A stretch of DNA of 29,744 bases from positions 479,078 to 508,821 of the forward strand of contig BFEA01000056.1 in NCBI GenBank assembly GCA_003427395.1. The letters are read 5' to 3'. Below, one piece after another: positions 19,347 to 29,233 of the stretch. The position numbers were made by a program, and so were the translations under genes. The first letter of the stretch is position 1. Each line of letters begins with the position of its first letter. This DNA comes from Chara braunii (taxonomy: Eukaryota; Streptophyta; Charophyceae; Charales; Characeae). The notes beneath the pieces were generated by a model. That model made no database searches and was not told the DNA's origin. It worked only from the letters and a program-made list of their open reading frames with translations.

Positions 19347-22300
19347 GACGAGTGCATGAGCGGTGAGGTAGGGAGAGATGGGGAACAGGAAGGATGAGGC
19401 AGAAGGACCAATGAGCGTTGGGGCTGTGCAGCGAGACGGTGAAGGAGAGGCTACGAGGAAAGGGAAAAGAGGGGATTGGATCTGGCATGGATCTGCGCCA
19501 GGTGCATTTGAAGGAGGGGCTGGTGTGGAAGGTGAAGGTGGCGACGGGTTGTGACGGAGGGGAGAGTTCATAGTATCCTTGATTCTCAGCGGACTCCGGC
19601 GAAGAGAGAGCTGAGACTACGGTTCTAAGGAGGGGCGAATTCAATGAAGGTGTTGGTTTGGCTGCTAGAGTGGTAATATGGGAGTTAAGTAGAGGAGACT
19701 GTGCGCGGAGTACCGGGGGGGAGAAAGGAGGGAGTAAGTTTTTTTTATCTCGGACGTTCGATGGTCGTTTTGAGTAAGCCAGGACTCTAAACAGGGGTTT
19801 TTTGACATGGCGAATCCGTCTGTCGCGTCAGATTTTGGATTTAGTAGGTCATGTGGCCGGTATGTGGGGTGAATATTGTGCGGGGAGATGAACCTGGTCG
19901 CGTTCCAACGAGAGATTCCTCCTCATTTGTCCATCTTCCTTTTTTGTTTTTTATATATACATATATATGCTTTTTTTATTATTTTCATTTTGGCATACTA
20001 GGTGAGTAGGAGGCGGGACTGTGGCTGCACGCCATCACCCTCACCTTCTACAACGAGAGCGGGCTTCTTCTAACTNGTAGAGCGGGGCCNGGTTGCCTGG
20101 CTAGAACGGCAGTCTTCTCTAGACAGGTGAACCAGGGCAAGGAGTTGGCCAGGTACATTGAGTAGCAAGGAGGAAGTATGAGAGGTGGAAAAGGGTAGGG
20201 GCGAGTGGGAAAAAGACACGGGTTACTTGCTGTAACTGACGGTATATCTTCGCATCTGCAAGCCAAAGATCCATTCCCTGTTTCCGCCCACAGTGTAATG
20301 AACAAAACACAGGATTGGGCCCACAGTCACACAAACATATTTGGTATCCGAGTCCATCCGTTGTCATACACAGTTTAGCTGGGTCCTACCGGTACCGCAG
20401 ACTGGGTCATTGCTTGGTTACCGTCGTAGCCTCGCCGCTTAGATTGGAGCAGTGGGGATTGGGGGTGATGCACAACTGTGGGCGCTGCCAGAAGTGGTAC
20501 TCACCGGACAAAAACAGGGAAGAGCTACAGGCGGACCTGGTCTGAGCTGCGAGACCACGTTCTGGGCTGATGAGCATAGGTCCACCTGCTGCTGAAGCTG
20601 CCAGGAAGCAGGAACTTACGAGTTACTTTTGGGGAGCTTGCCGCTGTTGAGGTTGACGGCTACAAGCGAGGAGCTGCTCACTGCGTTTGGGGTTGGCACC
20701 TGTTATAAACTAAGGGACTGATGCAGACTTCGTCAGGTACGGACTGATAACCAGATTGGAGTTAAAGTTGGCCAAGCTCTGGCCCTACCAATCCTGAGTT
20801 GCCACAGCAAGAGGACCGACCGAGTTGCGAGCCTAGAAAGGTTGGGGCAGCAGCTGCCCTTCGAAGGCCTGCGCTGCACGTTCCAGAGTACAGTTACAGA
20901 TCTGGCCTGGGCTGGCTGTTGAAGTGGGTGGTGGTACACCCAAGCGCTTGACCATGTAGGAACAACATGCACTAGTGCGTAGTGACGTCCTACACGAGGG
21001 GGTGAGGGGCTCTGTTGAGTCTGAGGAAAAGCACCCCGCTAGATATTCAAAACGGTAGTTACCTCTTTCACTGAGACTCTGCTGCTGATGTGCGTGGAGC
21101 AGTGATGGTCCGTGAGTTCCCAGGGGCTAGCACCATGCTCTCATGAAGTGGCAGCCGTCCGGGTCAGTGTCTACTCGGCGAGTTGCTGATGCTGCCATGA
21201 GTGGCACGTCGCGTTTCCGGTGCCTTCCTTGCAGATCTGTGCCTCCGGGCTTTGGGCCAGGACTATAAGCTTCGAGTATGACCGTTAGCAAGGATGTTGA
21301 TACGGGACGCTGCTGACTACGGGCAAGTGTTGGTTGGCGCAGACCGCTGCGNGNCACGCTGTGCTGGGCAACCGCCGGGCCAACCAGTCGTGGNTGTTCC
21401 TACCCCGCTGTAGCCGCCTTGGAGCTATATTACCGAGCTAACTGCGGACTGCTGCTGTGCACATCGAGCGCTGCTACTACGGTGACTGTATCACTACTCT
21501 CGAGGGACTGCAGTTGCGGACTGTGGATTGGTGAAACTCATACTGGGCTGTTGTGGGACTGCTACTGCAGACAGATACTGCTGCTGCGGAGGACTGGGCT
21601 CGGAGTACTACTACTGACTTCGCTATAGCCTGTTGATGCTGCGTCAGTGGACTGTGTAAGGGTTGCGTGTCGTTGTGGATAACTGTTGTTGCATGCTGGC
21701 AGACAGTTGTTGTCGCTGTTGACTAGGCTGCGTATTGCTATAGGCTGCGTATTGCTATGGGCTGCTACAGGCCGCACAATCCGCTGCTGCCTGCTGTGGC
21801 AGACTACCGCTGCCTGATGTAACGAGCCGCTGTCTCCGGTTGAGCGCCACATGCTGTTGCACACTGCTGCCGATTGAGTGTTGGGGAGGCAAGCAGGCTG
21901 GACAAGTAGGGGGATGGGGCTGCGAGTTGGGAGTTCATCATGAGGGGCTACTCTGGCAGTTCGAGCTCGTTGACCAAGCTGTCAGTTGGCTACCACTGCG
22001 GGGCCCTCAGGCGCATCAAGACAACGAGGCCCTCTCTAGTGAGATTGAGAGCACCTCCCCTGTATCTCGAGAGACTGAACATTTCTGCTTCTATCCTTCT
22101 TACTCCCAGTCTACTCTGTGGTTACGAGCGGAAGGCGGCAGGCGGGATTGCAACCCGTAGGTCCACGCCAAGGCCTCTGTGGGAGGTTGCCCCACCAATT
22201 GCGGGAGCTCCGCCGGAGCCCAGGCGGGGTTCTGGAGGCAGGGAACCTCAGGTATAATCTCGTTAACCCGTGTGATCCCCTCCCTTACTTATTATCCCCT

Positions 22301-22440
22301 GGGTATCTGAATAATTATGGAAGGTTATTACTTTCTATTTTGTTATGTATGTCAGCACATGCACTGTGAAAGGCTAAATGAACAGATATGTATGAAAGTT
22401 CAGATAACTTGAGTGGTTTCAGACAGAATGAACTGGGGGA
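19347..22440. other. GC-rich region, (CTG)-like triplet richness, no recognisable gene
   Basis: I find no domain in any frame. The stretch 21400-21870 is rich in CTGCTG, CTACTG and similar triplets on an irregular pattern, and a 17-bp tandem duplication (AGGCTGCGTATTGCTAT) lies at 21725-21758. Single undetermined bases occur at 20076, 20090, 21352, 21354 and 21394, showing uneven assembly quality. Confidence 0.5.
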
Positions 22441-22486
22441 AAGTGGGTTGAAGGAGTATTGCATGCGTTTGACCGGGTCAACCCAA

Positions 22487-23760
22487 GGCTGAGCTCCTCT
22501 AAGTTGATGTGGGCTCAGTGTTGTGTTTTGTTTATGTCTGCTGGGCTGCTTGTATGGTTTTGAGGGTTGGACCTATCCTAAGTTGGACGGACCAGCCGCT
22601 GTTTCTGGGGTTTCTGAATTGGAGGATGGGCGCCCTAAGTTGGGATGTCTCGGAATCCTGGTGTTTTTTTCTATGGGTTGCTGAAAACAGGACTGGGAAC
22701 GCTCTAAGTTGCGTGGACTTAGTTCTGCGTGTGTTTTTTTCTTGGGGGGGACACTGGCATGAGGCTGAGCGTACCCTTAAGTTAGAGCGGTTCAGTCATA
22801 AGCCACGAACATAATGGTCAATCTCAAGTATACAATTTTGATATATATTATACGAACCTATACCATCTGGCAGGCCGGGCACCCTAAGTTGGGAAAGTCA
22901 GTCAGTAAGTCAGGTAGAACAAGAAGAGGAGAAAAGCAATGAAGAATATAATAGAGTAACCTGGGCAGGCTGAGCGTACCCTTAAGTTATGGCATCTCGG
23001 TCCTATGCTCGTAATAAGACAAAGGATCAGCGAGTTAGTATAAACTTGTTTTATTTTCCCTTCTAAATACGAGGCAGGGTTGGATGTCTCCCTAAGTTGG
23101 GTAGGTCTGATCATCTGTCTAATAAGAGAGAAACACATAAAGTTTGTGCATGCATCAATGGTGTGGTTTTCATATGATTGTCGTTACGGAGGCTAAGCGT
23201 ACCCTTAAGTTAGGGCGGCTTAGTCATACGTCGTTNTGCTTTGTTCAGGCAGATTCTGTCTTATGTAACTATACTGTTTAGGCCAGTCAGGCGTACCCTT
23301 AAGTTAGGGCGGCCTGGTGATAGGCTCTTGTCGTTGATGTGATGTAGGTTGAACGTACCCTTAAGTTAGGGCGGTCTGACCATTCGTCGTTCGTACTTGT
23401 CTGTAGGTTGGACGTACCCTTAAGTTAGGGCGGTCTGACCATTCGTCGTTCGTGCTTGTTCTAGGCAGGTTAGGCACACCCCTAAGTTGGGGCAGTCTAA
23501 TCCTATGCCCTATGTAACTTGTGTAAGGTTGGCTAGACATACCCTTAAGTTAGGGCAGTCTAGTCTTATGCTTCATGTCGTCAGTATAAGCAGAAGTCAT
23601 GCATACCCTTAAGTTAGGGCGATCTAGTCATATGCTTTATGACTAGAGTTTATCTGGAGTTGGGCATAGGGCAGTCCAATTGTGCGTGCCTTTACTTGTT
23701 TACTTAGGCAGGTTGGACATACCCTTAAGTTAGGGCCTTGTCTGATCCTATGTCATAAGT
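22487..23760 (+). repeat. Array of ~17 interspersed hairpin units with invariant TAAGTT loop
   Basis: Each unit has an outer stem of about 6-9 bp, a short internal loop, an inner stem (usually CCCT/AGGG or CCC/GGG) and the loop TAAGTT. A common right-hand version is GGTTGGAC, then GTACCCTTAAGTTAGGGCG, then GTCTGACC. TAAGTT starts at 22500, 22579, 22636, 22705, 22778, 22885, 22983, 23093, 23206, 23300, 23362, 23421, 23483, 23546, 23610 and 23726; a unit with its core deleted lies at about 23656-23682. Spacing is 57-113 bp on the left and 59-64 bp in the right-hand series. A weak tag like TATGC often follows the hairpin. Linkers are unrelated in sequence. The outer stems change sequence while staying paired, so structure seems to be what is kept. 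The strand is given as the one in which I describe the loop; transcription is unknown. Confidence 0.85.
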
Positions 23761-24120
23761 GATGGGGGTTATTGAAAGGGAACAACTGAGTGATCTAACG
23801 AACTACGTGGGCAAATGTATGTGGGATTGTGAGAGATGCATGCTCATGTATGATTGTAGGGTCTCACTTGGGGCGTCTTTTCGATAGGTTAGTTGCTTTA
23901 GATGTTCGCCAAGTGCTGGAGCCATAGGTAGGTCAGATGGATGTTGGGGGGAAAAACTTGGGATGAGGATGGGACTGACCCTGCTAGGAGTTAGGCCCAA
24001 TTCTAGCCCACGGTCTCATCTAGAGGTCGTATTGACTGTCTTTTGAGTCTGAATCGTCAAGCAGATATCAGACGTTAGTCCCAAGTATAGTTGCATTGTC
24101 TTTCTGCTTTTTCAGCTTCG
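23761..24120. other. Spacer after the hairpin array, nothing recognised
   Basis: No further TAAGTT unit, coding frame or repeat is seen before the next structured segment. Confidence 0.5.
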
Positions 24121-24130
24121 TATAAATCTT

Positions 24131-24247
24131 GGCAGCCTCCTGTTCCTACGGGAAGCGCTGCCGCAATTTTTACAAATCTGAAAAAGTTAGTCATGTTTTG
24201 GCTCTTATAAATTCTGAAATGACACTTTTCCTATGGGAAGCGCTGCC
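24131..24247 (+). other. Two related hairpins, one with a UACG tetraloop
   Basis: At 24131-24162 an outer stem GGCAGC/GCTGCC encloses an inner stem TTCC/GGAA capped by TACG, which as RNA is a C(UACG)G tetraloop of the very stable UNCG class. The inner hairpin and its 3' flank recur 85 bp later as TTCC-TATG-GGAAGCGCTGCC (24228-24247), but the outer 5' arm is missing there. No promoter or terminator was identified. Confidence 0.6.
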
Positions 24248-24367
24248 AAAATTTCGTGAAGTTTTGGGAGCTATAATATTTTTCAGTTAGGCGTTGCTTA
24301 GCAGATCCTAACTGATTAGAGGAGGTGTTCAACTAATTCGTACTAGTAGAGGAGCTAGAGTACGACT

Positions 24368-24584
24368 AAGGGGAATGATCTCCCCTTGGCACAGACGTAA
24401 GTAGTACTCTTCGTTGGCCTGTACTGTGATACAGGTTGCTGTGCTATCACTTGAGCGTCTGATCTGATCAGGCTATTCCTTCAAAGAGGTTATTCCTCTG
24501 TTATCACTGACAACAGGTCGGTTGCCGATTCGTCGGTCTACGACTCAACCCCAATTCACCCTCAATACTCAGCCTAAAAAGGCT
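24368..24584. other. Cluster of small hairpins
   Basis: Perfect short stems follow one another: AAGGGGA/TCCCCTT (24368-24387), CCTGTA/TACAGG (24418-24435), CTGAT/ATCAG (24459-24471), AGAGG/CCTCT (24485-24499) and AGCC/GGCT around TAAAAA (24571-24584). Individually some would be expected by chance; the density is what stands out. It may be part of a structured transcript together with the preceding hairpins. Confidence 0.4.
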
Positions 24585-24649
24585 TTAGCCCTGGTGATTT
24601 TATCTGTTTTGTTAAGGTTTCACCCAGACTTTTATTGAATGGTCATTTA

Positions 24650-25900
24650 ACAGAAGTACTGAGTACTTAATTATGGTTGGTTGGCTGGAGGTTGGGGCTT
24701 ATCTGGCTAAAGCGAAGGGTATGAGTGGAGAGGTTGGTTGGAGTTGACCCCGTGTAGCATGTGGATCTTTGTTTGATATCGTGGTGTGATTGCAGGTATG
24801 TATGGAAGAGTCTCGATTGATTCATGTTGAGTAGTATTGGGTGGATTCAAATGGGCAGACTACACAACTGTTGTGAGAGTGAACTACCCCACAACCCACT
24901 TGTTTGAGTGAGACGGGTCTGTTCTCGTTTCAATGGGGTGGTAATAAATGTGCGTTCGGGTAACCCCTATAGGGCTAATCCCGACGATGTATTTCTTGAT
25001 GTTGCTAAGGGTAGTTGTTTTATCCTCGTTGGAGTTTATTTTGGTGGGACGATAGAGCTCCGGGCGGAAGGGTTAGCGTGTTGCCGGTGGTGCGCCAAAC
25101 AACTCACCACCACTCCAATTTCCTTCCTGCCCTGGGGGCCGTCTTACCCCGCACCCTTTGGGGCAACCCTCGAAGTTAGCAAAGGCCGCAAGGCTACGAG
25201 TACACCAGAGTACCCCACCAGCACGAATGCTTGCGAATGCTCGCATGGCTGGTTGTCATGAGGAGACCATGCGCTCGCTCGACTCTTATACGGAAACCCA
25301 GCGCACGTCGCCTATCTGGTTCTGTTGTGTAAGAGTATGGGTCGGATACTGAAGGGACTAGGAGTTGTGGTGTCGTGGCATTGTTTGTGGTATCGTGGCG
25401 TTGTTTGTGGCGGCCGCTCTGTGTGTGTTTCTGTATGTTATGAGTGGGTAAGTATGAGTATCGTGGTGTAGCACGTGGTGAGAGTAGTGCGTCATAGTCG
25501 ACCGACGCTGAGTCGCGTTTGGGATTTCAACCCCCAGTACGGCGATGCAAGTACGGGTTCGATCTTTGGGCGTTCGACCGCGCGTAACCCTGTATGCTAC
25601 AGCGAACGAGAAACGCCCTCGGCTGGGCCACCTCTGCAATTGCATACGAAAAACTTTCGCAAGTGGTTCAGTAACTCGGCAGGGATACGCCCACTTAAGG
25701 GATGGTGACAGCTCCCGCAGGTGGAGGTAGCGGTGCCTCGCTTGACTCTGTCCTGTCGTAGGGGCTCGCGAGAGGTACGGCTGGCGCACTCGGCCGGAGC
25801 GGCAAACGCTCTCCGTGACAAGTCCTGCATAAACCTGCGTGACGCGGCCGGGAGGGTCCCCATGCGGGACCGATGCGCTCGACACCGTGATTGCGTACGA
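24650..25900. other. No recognisable gene; moderately GC-rich
   Basis: The longest plus-strand frame (24908-25261) and the minus-strand frame at 25358-25885 show no domain that I know. Both overlap other frames of similar length, so they are not convincing. A 20-bp tandem duplication (GTGGTGTCGTGGCATTGTTT, then the same with two changes) lies at 25367-25406. Confidence 0.45.
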
Positions 25901-27230
25901 TTGGTGGTTTAGGTCGTCTTATGGAAGTGTTATTTTTGTTGAGAATTGTGTACCTCACAAATCTATCTTGTAAAAATAATTATGGAGCTATTGGTTCGAG
26001 GAGTTTTCATACCCATTACTGTTGTGGTTTATTGTGTCGTAATTATTTTTTTGTTGGTAGTATATGAATGTTGGATTATCATGTCGATTGGGTGTTATTA
26101 CATATTGGTCTAAAGTCTCTTGTGAACAATTTCTCTTATGTTCAAAGTTTAAAACGTTTGATTTGGTGAATGAAGGTAATATTGACTCGTTTGAGGATTG
26201 GATGAAATCTAAAAAGTTATTGGTTAATTGAAAACTAGTATTTTTACATATAAATTTTCATAAATATTGTACTTGAGTTTCAATTCGGTCGTGTTTTATT
26301 GGTTCTCGTACTGATACGTAAAGTTTTTTTTTTAACTTCCGATTGAGTAAGATATTAATTGACATTTTTTTAAGGTTACCTTCGTTTGCGATGGTATTGA
26401 CAGGCATGATTTACTTATTGTTTTTTAATTCGACAGTTTATTATTGGATAATTCACGATTTTATGTTTGGATAGCGAGACTGGATGTATTTGTTTTGGTG
26501 GTGGGCTTTCATGTTTATTTGATTACTCATAATTTTATGCTTTCACATAAAGAGTCAACGAAAAGTTATTTTGCTAGGTAGAGGTTTGATTTACTGTGCG
26601 TACTTCGTAGATAGTTTTTGAGTCTTGTAGTGGGTGTATTAATTGGTGGGGTTTGCATCGCAGTTTTTTATTCGGTAGTGTTTTGTTATGTAATTTTAAT
26701 ATTATTTTTTGATAGTCATAAAACCCTGATAGAGACATATATATGTTGGATATAGTTGTGAGACTTTCGAAAAATATTAAAATTATCCCATATTAGTTTT
26801 CAATTATATTCTTGATTTTTATTTACTACAAGGGAGTGGATCGACCTAAGAGTGGAAGGTTGAGGGCAGACGCCCCTGTTGCTATGACGTTGATGTACAG
26901 TCTTGGGCGCTGTGACCGATTTTAATAAAATTCAAAAACATTAAAAAAAAAATCAAAATGTTTATGTCCCTGCTGCAAAAAATGTATTGGTTTTGAATTT
27001 CAACATTACCCTATGACAAAAGTTATTTGTATTGAAATTTAAAATGTTGTACTATTTTTATTTTTTTTATTTGTTTTTTAATAAATAAATAAAAATGTAA
27101 AAACTTGAATATACCATATGTATGTTCTATTGGAATACGACGTAGTTATATTTGACTTTACATTTTATTTGAAAACAAATCAATAATTTTTTAGATTTTA
27201 TTTTTAAGAAGTAAGTTGAAAATAACATGC
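25901..27230. other. AT-rich, no recognisable gene
   Basis: Stops are frequent in all frames. One GC-richer patch at about 26832-26920 is open for roughly 30 codons but shows no motif. Poly-A and poly-T runs are present near 26943 and 27060. Confidence 0.5.
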
Positions 27231-27234
27231 ATAC

Positions 27235-27365
27235 TTTTTTTTTTTTGTTAAGACAACAACTGTGCTACTTGAAAAATAAGCAAATTTTATATAGTTTGAT
27301 TTGCATTCGAACTCAGGGCTGCATTTCACCAGTTTACTAGTGTACCAATTGTGCTTGGCATGATC
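27235..27365 (-). mobile_element. Possible tRNA-derived SINE with poly-A tail
   Basis: On the minus strand a box-A-like AGCACAATTGGT (27344-27355) is followed about 30 bases later by a box-B-like GAGTTCGAATGC (27303-27314), and the sequence ends in a run of 12 A (27235-27246). Order, spacing and tail fit a short RNA polymerase III retroposon about 120 bp long. I could not find target-site duplications. Confidence 0.45.
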
Positions 27366-28290
27366 GCGAATTGCACTTTGCATGTGGGCAGCTTGAGCGG
27401 CTCGCTGGGCAGGGTCTGTACATACCATTTGGTATGTTGCCCAGACCTTTCCTGGCCCCTCACACTGGACATGGCTTGTGCGAACCCGTAAAGAAAGTGT
27501 GTACCAACATAGTTCGCATGGAGCCCGACGGGGTTTGGCAAGAATGTCGGGGCCTTGCCAAGCGCATTGTTGCTTTTTAGTGTAGTTTGCCAAGGGCACT
27601 TTTGTTTTTCAGGCGTACTCACACTATGACTGTTTGTACTTAGTTATGGATGTAATTGCGATCAGATACATTCACATCCAACCGTAAATGCGGTCAGATG
27701 CAGCTAGTGGGAGTATCCCCATAGTGTAGCTCCCTGATGTGCACACTAAGGATATACTCTTGAGGATTTTTTTATTCTTTTTTTGGGAGTGCTAAGAAGC
27801 GTTGGCATGATTGCTTTTGACCGTAATTGCGGCCAGAGAAATTTCCCAAAGTGCCACTGCAATGTAATGTGAGAACGACCCTCGCTCTACTACTCTCGAC
27901 ATGTGCAAAATGAGAGTGAATCTTTCGTGAGAACATGAAAAAATACACCACCACACTTTTTTTTTTTTTTTTTTTAATTCAACTAATCTGCATTCTTCTC
28001 TCAATCTTGTTTGTATATATTTTTCCTCATCTATCTCATCCTCTCGCTACTCTATGTATAGTACGGGGGAACACCAACCAAACCTGGAACTCTCCCCAGC
28101 CCACGGGGTAGGCTGGCACCACAGCGGTGGTGCGAGAGCAAGGCTTGTATCAGCCCCTCATCACGATGGTGATCAGGCATTGCCGACGGGGGAAACCGGC
28201 GATGCTAGTGCCGAGCATCTTTGGCCAGTCACTTGCACCTCCCCCTACCCCACTCCAACCCCACATAAGCGGTGTCTAATGGCCAATATC
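27366..28290. repeat. Dispersed diverged repeats; no gene seen
   Basis: ATGTGCAAAATGAGAGTGAA at 27900 reappears as ATGTGCAAAACGAGAGTGAA at 28679, both followed by TCTTTC. GCCAAGCGCATTGTTGC... near 27558 resembles GCCAAGTGCAGTGTCG... near 28838, both followed by TAGTTTG. These are remnants of one or more element families shared across 27.4-29.1 kb. CCGTAATTGCGG and CCGTAAATGCGG near 27822 and 27679 are weak palindromes. Confidence 0.55.
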
Positions 28291-28500
28291 TTTTTTTTTT
28301 TTTTTTTTTTTGCTAATATGATTGCCACATAGCAACCAACAATATTGGCCAAGGTCCTGCCAACGCTGGCTTTGGAGGGCCAACGGGTTATCTCTAGCTG
28401 GTAGAATTTGCCCAGGCACGTACGTGAGGCCAGTGGGGATTGAACCCACGACCTCCCGAATGCAACTTCTGTGCCTTACCAACCGAGCTCCCGCCTTCCG
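28291..28500 (-). mobile_element. tRNA-derived SINE with poly-A tail
   Basis: On the minus strand a box A (GAGCTCGGTTGGTAAGG, core at 28479-28490) and a perfect-looking box B (GGTTCAATCC, 28437-28446) are spaced as in a tRNA. They are followed by about 125 bp of unrelated body and a run of 21 A (28291-28311). The head has tRNA-like GTGGGTTCAATCCCCAC T-arm pairing. SINEs are transcribed by RNA polymerase III from these boxes and copied in trans by other retroelements. No clear target-site duplication remains, so the 5' end is approximate. It is not a usable tRNA, because there is no matching acceptor stem. Confidence 0.75.
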
Positions 28501-28570
28501 CCGAACGCAACGCACCCTCATTTTGGCTGTATCTGGCGGGAAATATGACTCGTATACTTTCATTTTTAGG

Positions 28571-28601
28571 GTGCGTTATATTCGAGGGAAGACGGTAGGC
28601 C
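28571..28601. repeat. Dispersed repeat related to 10147-10176
   Basis: GCGTTATATTCGAGGGAAGA followed by CGGTAG matches GCGATATATTCGGGGGAAGA followed by CAGTAG at 10149. Similarity fades on both sides, so this looks like the end of an old transposon family. Confidence 0.5.
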
Positions 28602-28780
28602 CGCAGGCCAACCATGCTTTTTGTCTTTTGTGCATCTCGCGAGTAGTGGAGGGAGGCCCTCCCTCCACAAATCACCAAATGTGCAAAACGAGAGTGAATC
28701 TTTCCGCTAGAACAGCGGAAGATACACGGTCATATTTTCTGTCCTTTGTGCATGTGGTGAGTATCGGAGGGAGGCCCTTC

Positions 28781-28922
28781 GCCCAAAGGAGCTTGGTGCC
28801 TCCCGTAGCAGCGCGTTGTACCAGGTCTTCAGGGCTGGCCAAGTGCAGTGTCGTTTTTTTACTGTAGTTTGTCACCCAGCACGCCGAGGGGACTACTGAA
28901 AGAGAGCGGCGGAGGTTAGAGG
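28781..28922. repeat. ~140-bp duplicated segment, left copy
   Basis: It starts GCCCAAAGGAGCTTGGTGCC and is repeated at 28958-29100 with about half a dozen differences. The two copies are separated only by the adapter-like junction at 28923-28956. Confidence 0.9.
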
Positions 28923-28956
28923 CTGTCTCTTATACACATCTAGATGTGTATAACAG
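28923..28956. other. Tn5/Nextera mosaic-end junction (library artefact)
   Basis: CTGTCTCTTATACACATCT (28923-28941) is the exact 19-bp Tn5 mosaic end. It is followed at once by AGATGTGTATAA-CAG (28942-28956), its reverse complement lacking GAGA. Head-to-head mosaic ends are the junction adapter of Nextera mate-pair libraries, left behind when untrimmed reads are assembled. It is not biological sequence of this genome. Confidence 0.93.
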
Positions 28957-28957
28957 T

Positions 28958-29100
28958 GCCCAAAGGAGCTTGGTGCCTCCCGTAGCAGCGCGTTGTACCA
29001 GGTCTTCAGGGCTGGCCAAGTGCACTGTCTTTTTTTTACTGTAGTTCGTCACCCAGCACGCCGAGGGGAGGACTGAAGGAGAGCGGCGCAGGTTAGAGGA
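28958..29100. repeat. ~140-bp duplicated segment, right copy
   Basis: This is the partner of 28781-28922, about 95% identical by eye. Its end continues into 2-3 short repeats of GAGAGCGGCGGAGGTTAGAG (29081-29135). The differences suggest another allele or another repeat copy, not a simple read duplication. Confidence 0.9.
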
Positions 29101-29233
29101 GAGAGCGGCGGAGGTTAGAGGAGAGAGCGGCGCTCCAGAGGGGAGGTGCATAGTGCGGCCTCCCTATTCTCCTGTCCATGATAGTGCCCTCCTTTCTTTT
29201 TCTTTTCCTTTTCCTTTTCCTTTTTCCTGCCAG

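Noticed and set aside
18759-19571. Arg-Glu and Ser-Leu repeat proteins of 120-250 residues
   Set aside because: They arise from the (GA)n tract and run through undetermined bases.
22487-23760. The hairpin array as a CRISPR array
   Set aside because: Palindromic repeats with unique linkers resemble one superficially, but the repeats vary in their stems, linker lengths are irregular (about 15-70 bp), there are no cas genes, and the DNA is eukaryotic.
22487-23760. Hammerhead or other known self-cleaving ribozymes in the hairpin units
   Set aside because: The CTGATGA...GAAA core is absent, and the TAAGTT loop with CCC/GGG stem does not match any ribozyme consensus I can recall. This was judged by eye only.
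24908-25885. Protein-coding genes in the GC-richer stretch
   Set aside because: Frames of 75-175 codons overlap on both strands with no domain, and none is better than its shadows.
28420-28500. A functional nuclear tRNA gene
   Set aside because: Box A, box B and a T arm are present but no acceptor stem pairs, and a poly-A tail follows about 125 bp downstream of box B, so a SINE explains it better.
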